Assembly: GCF_000813125.1 (NCBI RefSeq)
Contig: NZ_BASE01000018.1
Location: forward strand, 5 to 32,067
DNA: 32,063 bases
Origin: Mesobacillus selenatarsenatis SF-1
Lineage (GTDB): Bacteria; Bacillota; Bacilli; Bacillales; Cytobacillaceae
Reading direction: 5' to 3'
In this document: piece by piece, positions 9,262 through 16,903 of the stretch
Layout of the letters: each line of letters begins with the position of its first letter
Position numbering within the stretch: the first letter of the stretch is position 1
Position numbers and translations under genes: made by a program
The notes under the pieces: generated by a model
Database searches by the model: none
Told to the model about the DNA's origin: nothing
Seen by the model: the letters and a program-made list of their open reading frames with translations, nothing else

Positions 9262-9270
9262 ATTTTAACA
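9262..9270 (-). promoter_or_regulatory. Candidate sftA promoter, extended -10
   Basis: On the minus strand TGTTAAAAT, about 35 nt upstream of the TTG start of sftA. No good -35 hexamer. The terminator of ytpQ just upstream makes a private promoter likely. Confidence 0.4.
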
Positions 9271-9390
9271 GTAAATCAATATTTTTCGAGATAAAATGAA
9301 AGAATGAGCATTTTTTACGAGAAGAAATCTTCAATAACAATCAACTTTAGGCTCAGTTATTTACAAAACATGACATCACAACTATATAAA

Positions 9391-9417
9391 GGAAAAAAGC
9401 CCGTAATTCCGGGCTTT
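9391..9417 (-). terminator. Terminator after ytpQ
   Basis: AAAGCCCG (9396-9403) and CGGGCTTT (9410-9417) around a 6-nt loop, followed by TTTTTT on the minus strand. Lies just past the ytpQ stop. Confidence 0.88.
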
Positions 9418-9431
9418 CGCTTCTTCCGCTA

Positions 9432-10226
9432 CTATTCCTTTTTTGTTTTACCTAAAATAAAGATTGGCTCCAATTCTCCATCTTCATATAGGAAGCTTAG
9501 GGCAGTAATTGGCACTCTTCCACTCGCAAAAAAGCTCATCGTCATCTGGGCCAATATATCATAACCTGTGTTATTTTCCACATCGGCGATGATCAAAACA
9601 TCTTGATGGGGAACGGCCACAGTCATGGTTCCCTTAATCTTTTTCTTCATTTCATTCAAGAAACTTGTATTCAAAATCCTGCTGGCATCATAGCCGTCAT
9701 TCGAATTAAGGAAATAAAATGTGTTATCAGCCACACGGTCCTCTTTTAATTTTACGGAGAGTGAACGGACATTGAACAAAGCCGTCTCACGAACCTGGCC
9801 CGCTGACCATCCTTCTTTTTTCAAAAGCTTCGAATCAATCAGCCTGTATGTAGTGCCTAAATCCAAAGCGTAATAAATCCGTGTTTCCGCGGTATGATTG
9901 TCAAAAAGGAATGGAATCCCTTCCTCGGCCTCAGATGGAAATGACGTTGAACGGATGACAGGAAATATATTTTTTTCCTTTCCGGACAGCTCGACCTGGC
10001 TCTCCATCGCATTCAGGCCTTCTGATACATAATAGACAACCTCATCAATCGCTTTTTCCTTATGATCCTGCCACTTGGCTACAATCCCAGGCAGAGCAAT
10101 GGTGATTCCGCGACCAGTATTTTTATTTTCAATTCTCAACTGATCCTTTTCCCGGTCATAGGAAAAAGTTCGGTCAGGATGTTGAAGACGATTCTCAAGC
10201 TCTTTCCGCATTTTTCTGCTATCCAT
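9432..10226 (-). CDS. ytpQ: YtpQ, DUF1444 (UPF0354) protein
   Basis: 264 aa, family-length member of the conserved bacillar DUF1444 group; function unknown. The sequence carries the family's conserved blocks: [16 protein letters not shown], the [12 protein letters not shown] stretch, [26 protein letters not shown], and [16 protein letters not shown]. No signal peptide or membrane segment, so cytosolic. The ATG at 10226 has GGAGG 9 nt upstream; the upstream in-frame codons lack one. It follows ytpP by 89 nt, with a hairpin between. In B. subtilis this gene is next to ytpR, which I do not find here. Confidence 0.88.
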   Translation of the reverse strand: MDSRKMRKELENRLQHPDRTFSYDREKDQLRIENKNTGRGITIALPGIVAKWQDHKEKAIDEVVYYVSEGLNAMESQVELSGKEKNIFPVIRSTSFPSEAEEGIPFLFDNHTAETRIYYALDLGTTYRLIDSKLLKKEGWSAGQVRETALFNVRSLSVKLKEDRVADNTFYFLNSNDGYDASRILNTSFLNEMKKKIKGTMTVAVPHQDVLIIADVENNTGYDILAQMTMSFFASGRVPITALSFLYEDGELEPIFILGKTKKE

Positions 10227-10277
10227 TATCTTATCCCTCCATTTCTTCAGGAGTTTCTGCAACTCATTTTACATGAA

Positions 10278-10309
10278 ATTTCCCTCCACCTCAAAAGATG
10301 GAGGGAAAT
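10278..10309 (-). terminator. Strong hairpin between ytpP and ytpQ
   Basis: ATTTCCCTCCA (10278-10288) and TGGAGGGAAAT (10299-10309) make a perfect 11-bp stem. The following T-run is poor (AAATTTCATGT on the minus strand), so it may be an inefficient terminator that lowers transcription into ytpQ, or a stabilising 3' hairpin. Confidence 0.55.
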
Positions 10310-10315
10310 GATTAA

Positions 10316-10630
10316 TTAGGCGAGACCTTCAATAAAGTTTTCGATTTCAGCCTGTGTCTTTCTGTTCTTGCTGACAAAACGGCCAAGCTCCGTGCCATTT
10401 TCAAAAGCGACAAAGCTAGGAATGCCATATACATCGAGCTGGATGCAAAGATCGATGAAATCATCACGATCCACAGAAATGAATTCATATTCGCTGTATT
10501 TGCTTTCAATTTCAGGCAATACCGGCTCGATTACACGGCAGTCAGGGCACCAGCCAGCAGTAAATAAAAATATATGTTTTCCATCGTTTTTCAACGCTTC
10601 AAACTGTTCCATTGATTCCAAGTTCTTCAT
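10316..10630 (-). CDS. ytpP: YtpP, thioredoxin-like protein
   Basis: 104 aa with a complete thioredoxin fold: active site WCPDC (Cys28 and Cys31), the cis-proline loop YGIPSFVAF, and a C-terminal helix. A cytoplasmic thiol-disulfide reductase is expected; the WCPDC motif differs from the WCGPC of housekeeping thioredoxin. The ATG at 10630 has GGGAGG upstream; the longer in-frame frame starts within an AT-rich region without a site. A sigma-B-like promoter candidate lies about 45 nt upstream. The neighbour ytpQ is downstream behind a hairpin. Confidence 0.9.
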   Translation of the reverse strand: MKNLESMEQFEALKNDGKHIFLFTAGWCPDCRVIEPVLPEIESKYSEYEFISVDRDDFIDLCIQLDVYGIPSFVAFENGTELGRFVSKNRKTQAEIENFIEGLA

Positions 10631-10671
10631 AAGAAAACCTCCCGGGAAAATCTCATTGTACTTCACTTATT

Positions 10672-10698
10672 TTACCCATGCATTGAAAAAAAAGAAAC
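10672..10698 (-). promoter_or_regulatory. Weak sigma-B-like promoter candidate for ytpP
   Basis: On the minus strand GTTTCT (complement 10693-10698), a 15-nt spacer, GGGTAA (complement 10672-10677). The spacer is at the upper limit and the -35 matches only GTTT. Confidence 0.3.
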
Positions 10699-10740
10699 AA
10701 ATCTGATTAAAGCTTTTTTCCCACCACAAACACTGGAGAT

Positions 10741-10767
10741 AAAAAAAACGCCATCATTGAATGGCGT
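10741..10767 (-). terminator. Terminator overlapping the lipoprotein stop
   Basis: ACGCCAT (10748-10754) and ATGGCGT (10761-10767), then TTTTTTTT on the minus strand. The stem touches the stop codon of the lipoprotein gene. Confidence 0.85.
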
Positions 10768-11270
10768 CACTTAATATTCACAGAGTTGGCAATTTGCATC
10801 ATCGCTTCTGCGTCTTCTCTCACATTCTCAGTTTCTGTAGTCAGCTTGACGCCACCAATCCCGATAATCAGCTGGTAATGGTTCTCTTTCAGCTCTTTTA
10901 CAAGCATATAGCCAAATTTGCCATCTTTACTGAAGGTTTCATTAGCGTCCCATTCCTTCTGTTGCTTCACAGTGGAATCATAGACGACTTTACTATCTTC
11001 TTTTTCATGCTGATTATAAAAAAGAATATAAGTTTTTGAGCCATCTTTGAGCAATACATTATTAGGTGTTTCTTTTTCCACCTTGACATCAGACGGTAAG
11101 TAATAATCTATATCTTTAGTACTATTGTTTGTTTTTTCTGGTTGGCTTTCAAAAGTAGACGCAACTTCCTTTTTTATTTCAGCCTTCTGTTCGGAAAAAG
11201 AGGCAGAACAAGCGCTTAGCAGGAGTAATCCCACTATAATAAGCCCAAATGCCCTTCTGAACTTTATCAT
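10767..11270 (-). CDS. Uncharacterised lipoprotein
   Basis: 167 aa. A signal peptide with positive N-terminus (MIKFRR), a hydrophobic core (AFGLIIVGLLLL) and lipobox LSAC place the lipidated Cys at about residue 21, so it is anchored on the outer face of the membrane. The mature part is hydrophilic, with a Ser/Lys/Glu linker and then a compact domain of about 115 residues (DIDYYLPSDVKVEKE to the end). I do not recognise the domain. The ATG at 11270 has AAGGGGG upstream. It is monocistronic: its own sigma-A promoter with a palindrome over the -35 lies upstream, and a terminator overlaps its stop. No neighbour hints at function. Confidence 0.8.
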   Translation of the reverse strand: MIKFRRAFGLIIVGLLLLSACSASFSEQKAEIKKEVASTFESQPEKTNNSTKDIDYYLPSDVKVEKETPNNVLLKDGSKTYILFYNQHEKEDSKVVYDSTVKQQKEWDANETFSKDGKFGYMLVKELKENHYQLIIGIGGVKLTTETENVREDAEAMMQIANSVNIK

Positions 11271-11311
11271 ACTTTTTTCCCCCTTGGTAAGGACTTAACC
11301 ACTTCTTTTCT

Positions 11312-11341
11312 ATCATACCTTTCTTGTTTGACGGGTGACAA
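11312..11341 (-). promoter_or_regulatory. Sigma-A promoter of the lipoprotein gene
   Basis: On the minus strand TTGTCA (complement 11336-11341), an 18-nt spacer, TATGAT (complement 11312-11317), about 40 nt before the start codon. Confidence 0.6.
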
Positions 11342-11349
11342 GGCTTGTC
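11337..11349. promoter_or_regulatory. Palindrome over the lipoprotein -35 (possible operator)
   Basis: GACAAG (11337-11342) G CTTGTC (11344-11349): perfect 6-bp arms about a single base, covering the -35 hexamer. Its position suits a repressor site, but it is short and could be chance. Confidence 0.35.
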
Positions 11350-11431
11350 GAGCATTTTTTGTTGGAATTTATGATATTTTTCAGAAATTTGTCGAAAAAC
11401 TTTGCTTTTGTACTTATTTTTAAAGCAGTTT

Positions 11432-11468
11432 TCGAAAAAAAAAGGACAGCCTGACTAGACTGTCTTTT
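11432..11468 (-). terminator. Terminator overlapping the DUF84 gene stop
   Basis: AAAGGACAG (11441-11449) pairs with CTGTCTTTT (11460-11468) with a G-T pair, followed by TTTTTTTTT on the minus strand. The stop codon lies in the loop. Confidence 0.8.
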
Positions 11469-11982
11469 GATTTCGACTTGTTTCATATTCATATTGTCCA
11501 ACTAGCAATTTCATGACATGTGTGAACATTTCGCTTCTGTTTATTTGTCCATTCGTGAAGATTCCGACTGCGCCTTCGTTTTTGCGGACGTTTTGCTTTT
11601 TTGCGTATTCATCCATTACTGGACCAAGTTCGGCCCCCATTAGTAACTGCTGGGCAATTTCGTCAGGGAGTGGAATCCTTGCGCCACCGGAAATAATCGG
11701 ATCCATTCCTTTGGCTGCCAGAGCTCCCCAATTGCAAAGCATCAGCCCATAAGGTGTCTGCTGAACGCCACCTTCGAGTCCGATGCCAATTTCAGCGTCA
11801 CCCAGTTCAGCCGCTTGTATGGCCCTGTTGACTGCCCCTTTGATAGTTTCCTCATCAGACATCGGCTGTTCGCTTACACCTGATTCAGCATCGACAGAGA
11901 TGATCTCGTATTGATACTCTTTAAAAGCTTCTTTAACTGCATTAATTTTAGCTGGATTCTTTGAACCAACTGCAACTCGCAT
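11455..11982 (-). CDS. DUF84 (YjjX-like) inosine/xanthosine triphosphatase family protein
   Basis: 175 aa. Begins MRVAVGSKNPAKINAVKEAF, the N-terminal signature of the YjjX/DUF84 NTPase fold (related to the Maf/HAM1 folds), followed by GVSEQPMSDEETIKGAVNRA and GIGLEGGV. YjjX hydrolyses inosine and xanthosine triphosphates, protecting nucleotide pools; the same activity is likely here but not proven. The ATG at 11982 is chosen for AAAGGTGG upstream; a GTG four codons earlier overlaps that site. It follows ytoP by 66 nt across a terminator hairpin, so expression may depend on read-through or a promoter I could not identify. Confidence 0.82.
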   Translation of the reverse strand: MRVAVGSKNPAKINAVKEAFKEYQYEIISVDAESGVSEQPMSDEETIKGAVNRAIQAAELGDAEIGIGLEGGVQQTPYGLMLCNWGALAAKGMDPIISGGARIPLPDEIAQQLLMGAELGPVMDEYAKKQNVRKNEGAVGIFTNGQINRSEMFTHVMKLLVGQYEYETSRNQKTV

Positions 11983-12002
11983 AATTTGTGCCACCTTTCA
12001 TG

Positions 12003-12032
12003 CCATGAAAAAGGAGCAGTTTTACCTGCCCC
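12003..12032 (-). terminator. Terminator after ytoP
   Basis: GGAGCAG (12013-12019) and CTGCCCC (12026-12032) with one mismatch, then TTTTTCAT on the minus strand. Lies between ytoP and the DUF84 gene. Confidence 0.6.
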
Positions 12033-12048
12033 CTCATTTCTCTTTTTA

Positions 12049-13122
12049 TTAGCTATTATTCTTGATTGTTTCCACAGTTGTTTTATCTGCTGCTTTTACA
12101 AGCTTGACGAGTAGTTCCTTGGCTGCCGCATAATCATCAACATGGATCATTGATGCTGCAGTATGGATATAGCGTGAGCAGATACCGATTACTGCGCTTG
12201 GAATGCCTTGATTGGAAGTGTGTACTCTTCCTGCATCCGTGCCACCCTGGGAAACGAAGTATTGGTAAGGGATATCATGCGTTTCAGCCATATCAAGAAT
12301 GAACTCTCTCATGCCTCGGTGCGTAACCATTGAGCGATCAAGGATTCTCAACAGCGTTCCCTTGCCGAGCTGGCCGAATTCATTCTTATCACCTGACATA
12401 TCATTAGCCGGACTTGCATCCAGTGCGAAGAAGATGTCTGGGTCGATCATATTCGCTGCTGTCTGTGCACCTCTTAAGCCGACCTCTTCCTGGACTGTAG
12501 CACCTGAGTACAGCATGTTTGGCAGCTGGATGTCCTTCGTTTCTTTTAAAAGCTCAATTGCCAGGCCGCAGCCATAGCGGTTATCCCAAGCTTTAGCAAG
12601 AATCTTCTTATCATTTGCCATCGGAGTGAATGGACAGATTGGTACGATTTGCTGTCCTGGTTTGATGCCGATCTTGATGGCATCTTCTTTATCGTCTGCA
12701 CCAATATCAATCAGCATATTCTTGATTTCCATTGGCTTATTGCGTTTTGACTCATCCAGCAGATGAGGCGGAATCGAGCCGATTACACCTGTAACCGGTC
12801 CATCGTTCGTGATGATCTGGACGCGCTGTGCCAAAAGCACCTGGCTCCACCATCCGCCAAGCGTCTGGAATCTGATCATCCCGTTTTTCGTAATGGATGT
12901 AACCATGAAGCCTACTTCATCCATATGTCCGGCAACCATGATTTTCGGTCCGTTCGGGTCACCTTTTTTAACGCCGAACACACTGCCCAGTTTATCCTGA
13001 ATCAGTTCATCAGAATACTGTTCTAATTGCTCGCGCATGAATTTCCGTACTGCGTGCTCGTTTCCCGGTGCTCCAGGCAATTCCGTCAACGTTTTAAACA
13101 GGCTCAATGTTTGCTCGTTCAT
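12049..13122 (-). CDS. ytoP: YtoP, M42 family glutamyl aminopeptidase/endoglucanase-like
   Basis: 357 aa, exactly the usual YtoP length. M42 metallo-aminopeptidases form large cytosolic assemblies that trim peptides. Visible features: [11 protein letters not shown] at the N-terminus, metal ligand motif [11 protein letters not shown] (His66, Asp68), AWDNRYGC (bridging Asp), [10 protein letters not shown] (catalytic Glu pair), FALDASPA, and VSQGGTDAG near the C-terminus. The ATG at 13122 has AAGGAG upstream. It diverges from ytzB. A good promoter is visible about 80-105 nt upstream. In vivo substrates are unknown. Confidence 0.93.
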   Translation of the reverse strand: MNEQTLSLFKTLTELPGAPGNEHAVRKFMREQLEQYSDELIQDKLGSVFGVKKGDPNGPKIMVAGHMDEVGFMVTSITKNGMIRFQTLGGWWSQVLLAQRVQIITNDGPVTGVIGSIPPHLLDESKRNKPMEIKNMLIDIGADDKEDAIKIGIKPGQQIVPICPFTPMANDKKILAKAWDNRYGCGLAIELLKETKDIQLPNMLYSGATVQEEVGLRGAQTAANMIDPDIFFALDASPANDMSGDKNEFGQLGKGTLLRILDRSMVTHRGMREFILDMAETHDIPYQYFVSQGGTDAGRVHTSNQGIPSAVIGICSRYIHTAASMIHVDDYAAAKELLVKLVKAADKTTVETIKNNS

Positions 13123-13198
13123 TTAATTTCTCCTTCTCACCAAAAATTTAGATTTACTAAAGATTATGTATTTATAGATTCCATTTTACAGAACATTC

Positions 13199-13227
13199 AT
13201 TATCCTTGCCAGTCTTAATCCTGTCAT
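13199..13227 (-). promoter_or_regulatory. Sigma-A promoter of ytoP
   Basis: On the minus strand ATGACA (complement 13222-13227), a 17-nt spacer, GATAAT (complement 13199-13204); 5 of 6 matches in each hexamer. About 75 nt upstream of the start. Confidence 0.55.
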
Positions 13228-13252
13228 ACACATTTTTTGCGGTATTATTTCT

Positions 13253-13280
13253 TTGCTACACCTGAGTGATTTGTTATGAT
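13253..13280 (+). promoter_or_regulatory. Sigma-A promoter of ytzB
   Basis: TTGCTA (13253-13258), a 16-nt spacer, TATGAT (13275-13280), with TGT just before the -10 (extended -10). Confidence 0.6.
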
Positions 13281-13325
13281 GAAGGTAACTTCAAATTCCA
13301 TATTTAACCTTGGAGGTCCTTGACT

Positions 13326-13640
13326 ATGAACTGGAAAGCCTTTTTCATTGGCGTTGGCGCCGGCCTGGCAGGTGCGTATGCTGTAAAGGAACTTGCTTCA
13401 CAAAAAGAAACCGTGTCAGCTGATAAAGTACTGAATCATGCGAAGGCAGCGTTTAAAAAATCAGGGCCAATCAGCGGCTCATGGATCAATATGACTGCCG
13501 AGCCTTATTCAATAGCTCCCCTTGATTACCAGGTATATAAAGGCGGCATCTCCCGCAATAACGATGGCAAGGTGGAACAATATGAATTCATCGCTGACGC
13601 TTCCACTGGAGCGATACTTGATGCTTACCCGTTAGATTAA
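13326..13640 (+). CDS. ytzB: YtzB-like small PepSY-domain protein
   Basis: 104 aa. An N-terminal hydrophobic segment (residues about 4-18, AFFIGVGAGLAGAYA) may be an uncleaved signal anchor. It is followed by a PepSY-type domain: DKVLNHAKAAFKKSGPISGSW, then YQVYKGGISRN and EQYEFIADASTGAILD. PepSY domains are thought to modulate peptidases at the cell surface, and the gene diverges from a peptidase gene (ytoP) as in B. subtilis. ATG at 13326 with GGAGG 9 nt upstream; the TTG two codons earlier is ignored. It ends at a strong terminator shared with the ytnP 3' end. Confidence 0.8.
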   Translation: MNWKAFFIGVGAGLAGAYAVKELASQKETVSADKVLNHAKAAFKKSGPISGSWINMTAEPYSIAPLDYQVYKGGISRNNDGKVEQYEFIADASTGAILDAYPLD

Positions 13641-13654
13641 TATTGATTGGAATC

Positions 13655-13685
13655 TAGACCTGCTTAGCGCAGGTCTATTTTTTTC
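13655..13685 (+). terminator. Terminator after ytzB
   Basis: TAGACCTGC (13655-13663) and GCAGGTCTA (13669-13677), 9-bp perfect stem, then T8 on the plus strand. The ytnP stop codon (13675-13677) lies inside the right arm, so the two convergent genes share this DNA. Confidence 0.9.
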
Positions 13686-14514
13686 TCGCAATCGAATCTG
13701 TTATTTTACCGTCCTGATCGAATTTTACTGCACGATAGACAGCATCATGATAAAAAGTGAACCAGGCTTCCTTGCTGATTCCAAATTCCAGCCATTTCTG
13801 CTTGGCGAAAATCGAATCCATAGGGTAATCATCGTACGCCATCACCCAGAGAGGATTCTGGTGAGCATGAGTTGGCATGATATCAGCCATGTGAACGACT
13901 GTCATCTCTTCATCTTCAATAATCAGGATTGAATGTCCATCACTATGGCCACCAGTGTGGAGCATTTTGATTGGGCCAATTGACCATTCCTTCTCAAATG
14001 TCTCAACCTGCTGTTCGATCCCCTGCCAGTTTTCTTTCCAGTATGTACTCTTGGACCTGATATTCGGATTGCGCATCTCATCCCACTCTACCTGGGAAGT
14101 GATGATTTTCGCGTTAGGGAAGACCGAAACAAGTTCCCCGTCTGAATCCTTCGTCAACCCGCAGGCATGGTCAAAATGCATGTGTGTCATCAATACGTAA
14201 TCGATATCTTCTGGCTTCAAGTCCAGCTTTTCCAGCTCTGAATCCAGACTTGATTCCTCGAGGACTCCAAAATTGCGTTTTTGCTTCTCATTCAGTTTTC
14301 CATTGCCCATGCCGCTTTCAACAAGGATATTTTTCCCGGCGGCCTGGATCAAAATTGGATCTGTCCGCAGCTCAATCTGGTTTTTGTCATTCACAGCATA
14401 TTTGCGTGACCATAACGGTTTTGGGACGACCCCAAACATCGCTCCGCCATCAAGATGAGTGACTCCACCGTTCAGCCACTGCAGTTTAACATTCCGAAGC
14501 TCAAGCTTTTCCAT
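13675..14514 (-). CDS. ytnP: YtnP-like metallo-beta-lactamase-fold hydrolase (putative lactonase)
   Basis: 279 aa, family length. The zinc-binding motif HMHFDH is at residues 111-116, followed by further ligands in GGHSDGHS and [14 protein letters not shown]. subtilis YtnP degrades Streptomyces signalling lactones, so a quorum-quenching or lactone-hydrolase role is plausible. No signal peptide. The ATG at 14514 has AAGGGGGATG upstream. Its upstream region holds an extended -10 and, about 200 bp away, an array of six TTTTATTGGCGA repeats. Substrate is inferred from the homologue only. Confidence 0.85.
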   Translation of the reverse strand: MEKLELRNVKLQWLNGGVTHLDGGAMFGVVPKPLWSRKYAVNDKNQIELRTDPILIQAAGKNILVESGMGNGKLNEKQKRNFGVLEESSLDSELEKLDLKPEDIDYVLMTHMHFDHACGLTKDSDGELVSVFPNAKIITSQVEWDEMRNPNIRSKSTYWKENWQGIEQQVETFEKEWSIGPIKMLHTGGHSDGHSILIIEDEEMTVVHMADIMPTHAHQNPLWVMAYDDYPMDSIFAKQKWLEFGISKEAWFTFYHDAVYRAVKFDQDGKITDSIARKK

Positions 14515-14537
14515 CTTGCATCCCCCTTTTTTACTTG

Positions 14538-14546
14538 ATTGTAACA
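14538..14546 (-). promoter_or_regulatory. Candidate ytnP promoter, extended -10
   Basis: On the minus strand TGTTACAAT directly upstream of the ytnP ribosome site. The -35 is AT-rich and poor, and the leader would be only about 16-20 nt. Confidence 0.4.
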
Positions 14547-14712
14547 CTCGGATTTTAAATTTTTAAATAATTCCTCTTATTTTGCTTCATTTCTTGCACA
14601 GTTTCACGATATTTTGGTTCCAACCACATTAACAATAAGGTTGAATTATAATTTTCCGCCTACTCATTCGATCATTATGTTTATTTCCTAGCCTTTTTCA
14701 TCCAAGAAAATG

Positions 14713-14826
14713 TTTTATTGGCGAAGTTCACATTTTTATTGGCGATAATTTGATTTTATTGGCGATTTCTACTTTTTATTGGCGATATATTAATTTTATT
14801 GGCGAAATTCACAACTTTATTGGCGA
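14713..14826. repeat. Six phased direct repeats of TTTTATTGGCGA
   Basis: Units at 14713, 14734, 14754, 14774, 14794 and 14815. The first five are identical 12-mers and the last differs only at its first base. Spacing is 21, 20, 20, 20 and 21 bp, with variable AT-rich 8-9 nt spacers. The array occupies the 401-bp gap between the trmB terminator and ytnP. The spacing of two helical turns with unconserved spacers looks like a protein-binding array (iteron-like) rather than a simple microsatellite. Confidence 0.9.
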
Positions 14827-14873
14827 AATGGAAATAATCGCACTTTTTTTCCAATTCAGCTAATGTTATTTCC

Positions 14874-14909
14874 ATGTAAAAAAGCCAATCGACATTAATC
14901 GATCGGCTT
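14874..14909 (-). terminator. Terminator after trmB
   Basis: AAGCCAATCGA (14882-14892) and TCGATCGGCTT (14899-14909) with one mismatch, then TTTTTT on the minus strand. Confidence 0.85.
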
Positions 14910-14915
14910 CAATAC

Positions 14916-15560
14916 TTATTCAGCTATGAACTGTACTTCACAACGGTAAATCCGGCTGCCGCGAGATGAGAATTTCTCTTCGTATTCAGTCATGATGTTA
15001 CCTTCATATTCACTGTTGTGAAGATCGAGGCTGACATAGTTAAGCTTCATGCCATAATGTGAAAAGCTAACAAGAGAGTATTCAAATAATCCCTGGTTAT
15101 CTGTCTTAAAATGGATTTCGCCATTTTTAACAAGGATGGATTCGTATACTTCAAGGAAGGACTTGAACGTTAGTCTTCTCTTTTCGTGGCGTGTTTTTGG
15201 CCATGGATCAGAGAAGTTCAAATAAACGCGGCTGACATCTCCGCTTTCAAAGTACTTTGCAAGCTCTGCTCCATTTACGTTCATCAGTTTGCAGTTTGGC
15301 AAATCCACTTCAATCAGCCTGTCCAGCGCACTGACGATGACACTTTCCTGCAGCTCAATGCCGATATAGTTAATGTCCGGGTTGGCTTTAGCCATTCCAG
15401 TGATGAACTGGCCTTTTCCAGTTCCAATCTCAATGTGGAGGGGTTGATCCTTCTCAAAAACTTGACCCCATTTTCCACGGTGTTGCTCCGGTTCATGAAT
15501 CACAAAATTCGAATACTCACGTAATTTATCTTTAGCCCAAGGCTTGTTTCTTAGTCTCAT
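14916..15560 (-). CDS. trmB: tRNA (guanine-N7-)-methyltransferase TrmB
   Basis: 214 aa, standard length. Uses SAM to methylate G46 of tRNA variable loops. SAM-binding motif EIGTGKG is at residues 44-50, and the catalytic/tRNA-binding block [15 protein letters not shown] at about 115-129. The C-terminus has the conserved [14 protein letters not shown] at 15560 with AGAGGTG upstream. It is separated from ytmP, its same-strand neighbour, by the opposite-strand gene ytzH. Confidence 0.97.
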   Translation of the reverse strand: MRLRNKPWAKDKLREYSNFVIHEPEQHRGKWGQVFEKDQPLHIEIGTGKGQFITGMAKANPDINYIGIELQESVIVSALDRLIEVDLPNCKLMNVNGAELAKYFESGDVSRVYLNFSDPWPKTRHEKRRLTFKSFLEVYESILVKNGEIHFKTDNQGLFEYSLVSFSHYGMKLNYVSLDLHNSEYEGNIMTEYEEKFSSRGSRIYRCEVQFIAE

Positions 15561-15594
15561 ACTGACACCTCTGTACTATTTTCATTCGTTTCAA

Positions 15595-15623
15595 ACAATA
15601 TCATGCAACCCATATGTTTTCAA
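15595..15623 (-). promoter_or_regulatory. Candidate trmB promoter
   Basis: On the minus strand TTGAAA (complement 15618-15623), a 17-nt spacer, TATTGT (complement 15595-15600). The -10 is weak. Confidence 0.4.
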
Positions 15624-15653
15624 GGTGAAATTTATCGAGTCTGCATAAACACA

Positions 15654-15688
15654 AAAAGGAATCCACAATCTATATGTGAATTCCTTTT
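15654..15688. terminator. Hairpin between trmB and ytzH, terminator-like
   Basis: AAAAGGAATCCACA (15654-15667) and TGTGAATTCCTTTT (15675-15688): 14 positions, one mismatch. On the minus strand it is followed by TGTGTTTAT and could end transcripts from ytmP. On the plus strand it sits in the ytzH leader, just before the ribosome site. Confidence 0.6.
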
Positions 15689-15707
15689 AAAAGAAAGGGT
15701 GATCATT

Positions 15708-15986
15708 GTGCCTTTAAGCCACCATGACCAGGTAAATTTATTAAAGGATATATTAAGCAACCAGCAAACTGACTGCTGCGGTTCGGTTGCGGAGTATCAA
15801 CAGTTGGAACGCCTGATCAAATCGCTGATGGTCAACACAAATGTTGACGGCAACATCAAATCGATTCTTCAGGATGTTTATCAGTATAGCCAAAATGGCG
15901 TAAATGCCTCTGACTTGGAACAGCATATCCAGACAAACCAGGGTCAGCTGTCCCAATGGGTAAATGATATCGGTCAGTTCTCATAA
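15708..15986 (+). CDS. ytzH: YtzH-like protein
   Basis: 92 aa, same size as B. subtilis YtzH; function unknown. Begins PLSHHDQVNLLKDILSNQQTDCCG and is alpha-helical, with a conserved C-C-G segment at about residues 24-26 and no membrane segment. GTG at 15708 is used because AAAGGGTG is upstream; the open frame extends further 5' through a hairpin, which is not coding. It is the only plus-strand gene in this stretch, nested between trmB and ytmP and converging on ytmP with a 4-nt gap. Confidence 0.8.
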   Translation: MPLSHHDQVNLLKDILSNQQTDCCGSVAEYQQLERLIKSLMVNTNVDGNIKSILQDVYQYSQNGVNASDLEQHIQTNQGQLSQWVNDIGQFS

Positions 15987-15990
15987 AAAT

Positions 15991-16764
15991 TTAAATAAGT
16001 GCTTTTAAAAAATCAATCCATTTGTCCATTTCGGGAATGCGATTTTGGTTTTTATGCCATTGGATTGCTGAAAGGGATTGTGCAAGTGCGTACCATTTCA
16101 TTCGGTGCTTAAGATTTTCGGTCAGGATGATGCCGTATTTATCCAGCCATTGCTCCCATTCCTCTTCCGGTATATAAGAATACAGGAGAAGTCCAAGGTC
16201 GATGGCAGGGTCGGCAATCATCGCTCCATCCCAGTCAATTAAATACAACTGGTTGTCTTCAGTAAGCAGCCAGTTGTTATGATTTACATCACAATGGCAG
16301 ACGACCTTCTCGTCCACATCAATATTGCCAACGTTTCCAGTTAAAAACTTCATTGAATCTATGACAGCTTGCTTCGTGCGAAGCTCCTCATCCAACTCCT
16401 CATTCAGCGCTGATAGGAACATCTCGGGTTTCAGAGGGCTTTTTCCCAGCCTGGTAAGCATCCCAAGAAGCGGTTCAGAAGCATGGATCTTCTTCAACAG
16501 CTTGGCCACACGGTCGTTGTTCATATCCCCGGGCTTCAGCTCACGTCCATTCATCCATTGCTGTGCCGTAATGACATCTCCGTTTTCTAACCTTTTCGTC
16601 CAAACAAGCTTGGGTACAATTCTTTCTGCGGAGAGAACAGCAAGAAAAGGGGATGAATTGCGTTTTAGAAAAAGCCTTTGTTCTTCATGCTGCGCAAAAT
16701 AAGCGGCACCGGTTGCACCACCTGCAGGAACGATCTCCCAATCCTGTCCAAATAAATGTTCCAA
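15991..16764 (-). CDS. ytmP: YtmP, aminoglycoside/choline kinase-like phosphotransferase
   Basis: 257 aa of the APH/choline-kinase fold. Catalytic loop HCDVNHNNW (residues 157-165) provides the base Asp and metal Asn; IDWDG (176-180) is the metal-binding DFD-like motif. The N-terminal lobe has a glycine loop PAGGATGAAYF and FLKRN with the ATP lysine. It phosphorylates a small molecule, identity unknown. The start is TTG, supported by GAAGGTGA. Its 3' end meets ytzH head-on. A sigma-A-like promoter overlapping a terminator lies 140-170 nt upstream. Confidence 0.87.
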   Translation of the reverse strand: MEHLFGQDWEIVPAGGATGAAYFAQHEEQRLFLKRNSSPFLAVLSAERIVPKLVWTKRLENGDVITAQQWMNGRELKPGDMNNDRVAKLLKKIHASEPLLGMLTRLGKSPLKPEMFLSALNEELDEELRTKQAVIDSMKFLTGNVGNIDVDEKVVCHCDVNHNNWLLTEDNQLYLIDWDGAMIADPAIDLGLLLYSYIPEEEWEQWLDKYGIILTENLKHRMKWYALAQSLSAIQWHKNQNRIPEMDKWIDFLKALI

Positions 16765-16857
16765 AGTTAGTCACCTTCATTTATCACTATTTCCCTTATG
16801 CTAAAACCGGAAATGGATTCTATAAAATCAAAATTCACTGTTGTTGTATCTATTATC

Positions 16858-16899
16858 GGAAATAAAAAGACAGCTATTAATAGAAACAATAGCTATCTT
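16858..16899 (-). terminator. Terminator between amyX and ytmP
   Basis: AAGACAGCTATT (16867-16878) and AATAGCTATCTT (16888-16899), 12 positions with one mismatch, then TTTTTATTT on the minus strand. It lies 140 nt past the amyX stop; the stretch in between (16900-17038) shows no gene. Confidence 0.75.
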
Positions 16900-16903
16900 A
16901 TAA

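Noticed and set aside
14713-14826. CRISPR array
   Set aside because: Units of 12 bp with 8-9 bp spacers are far too short, and no cas genes are present.
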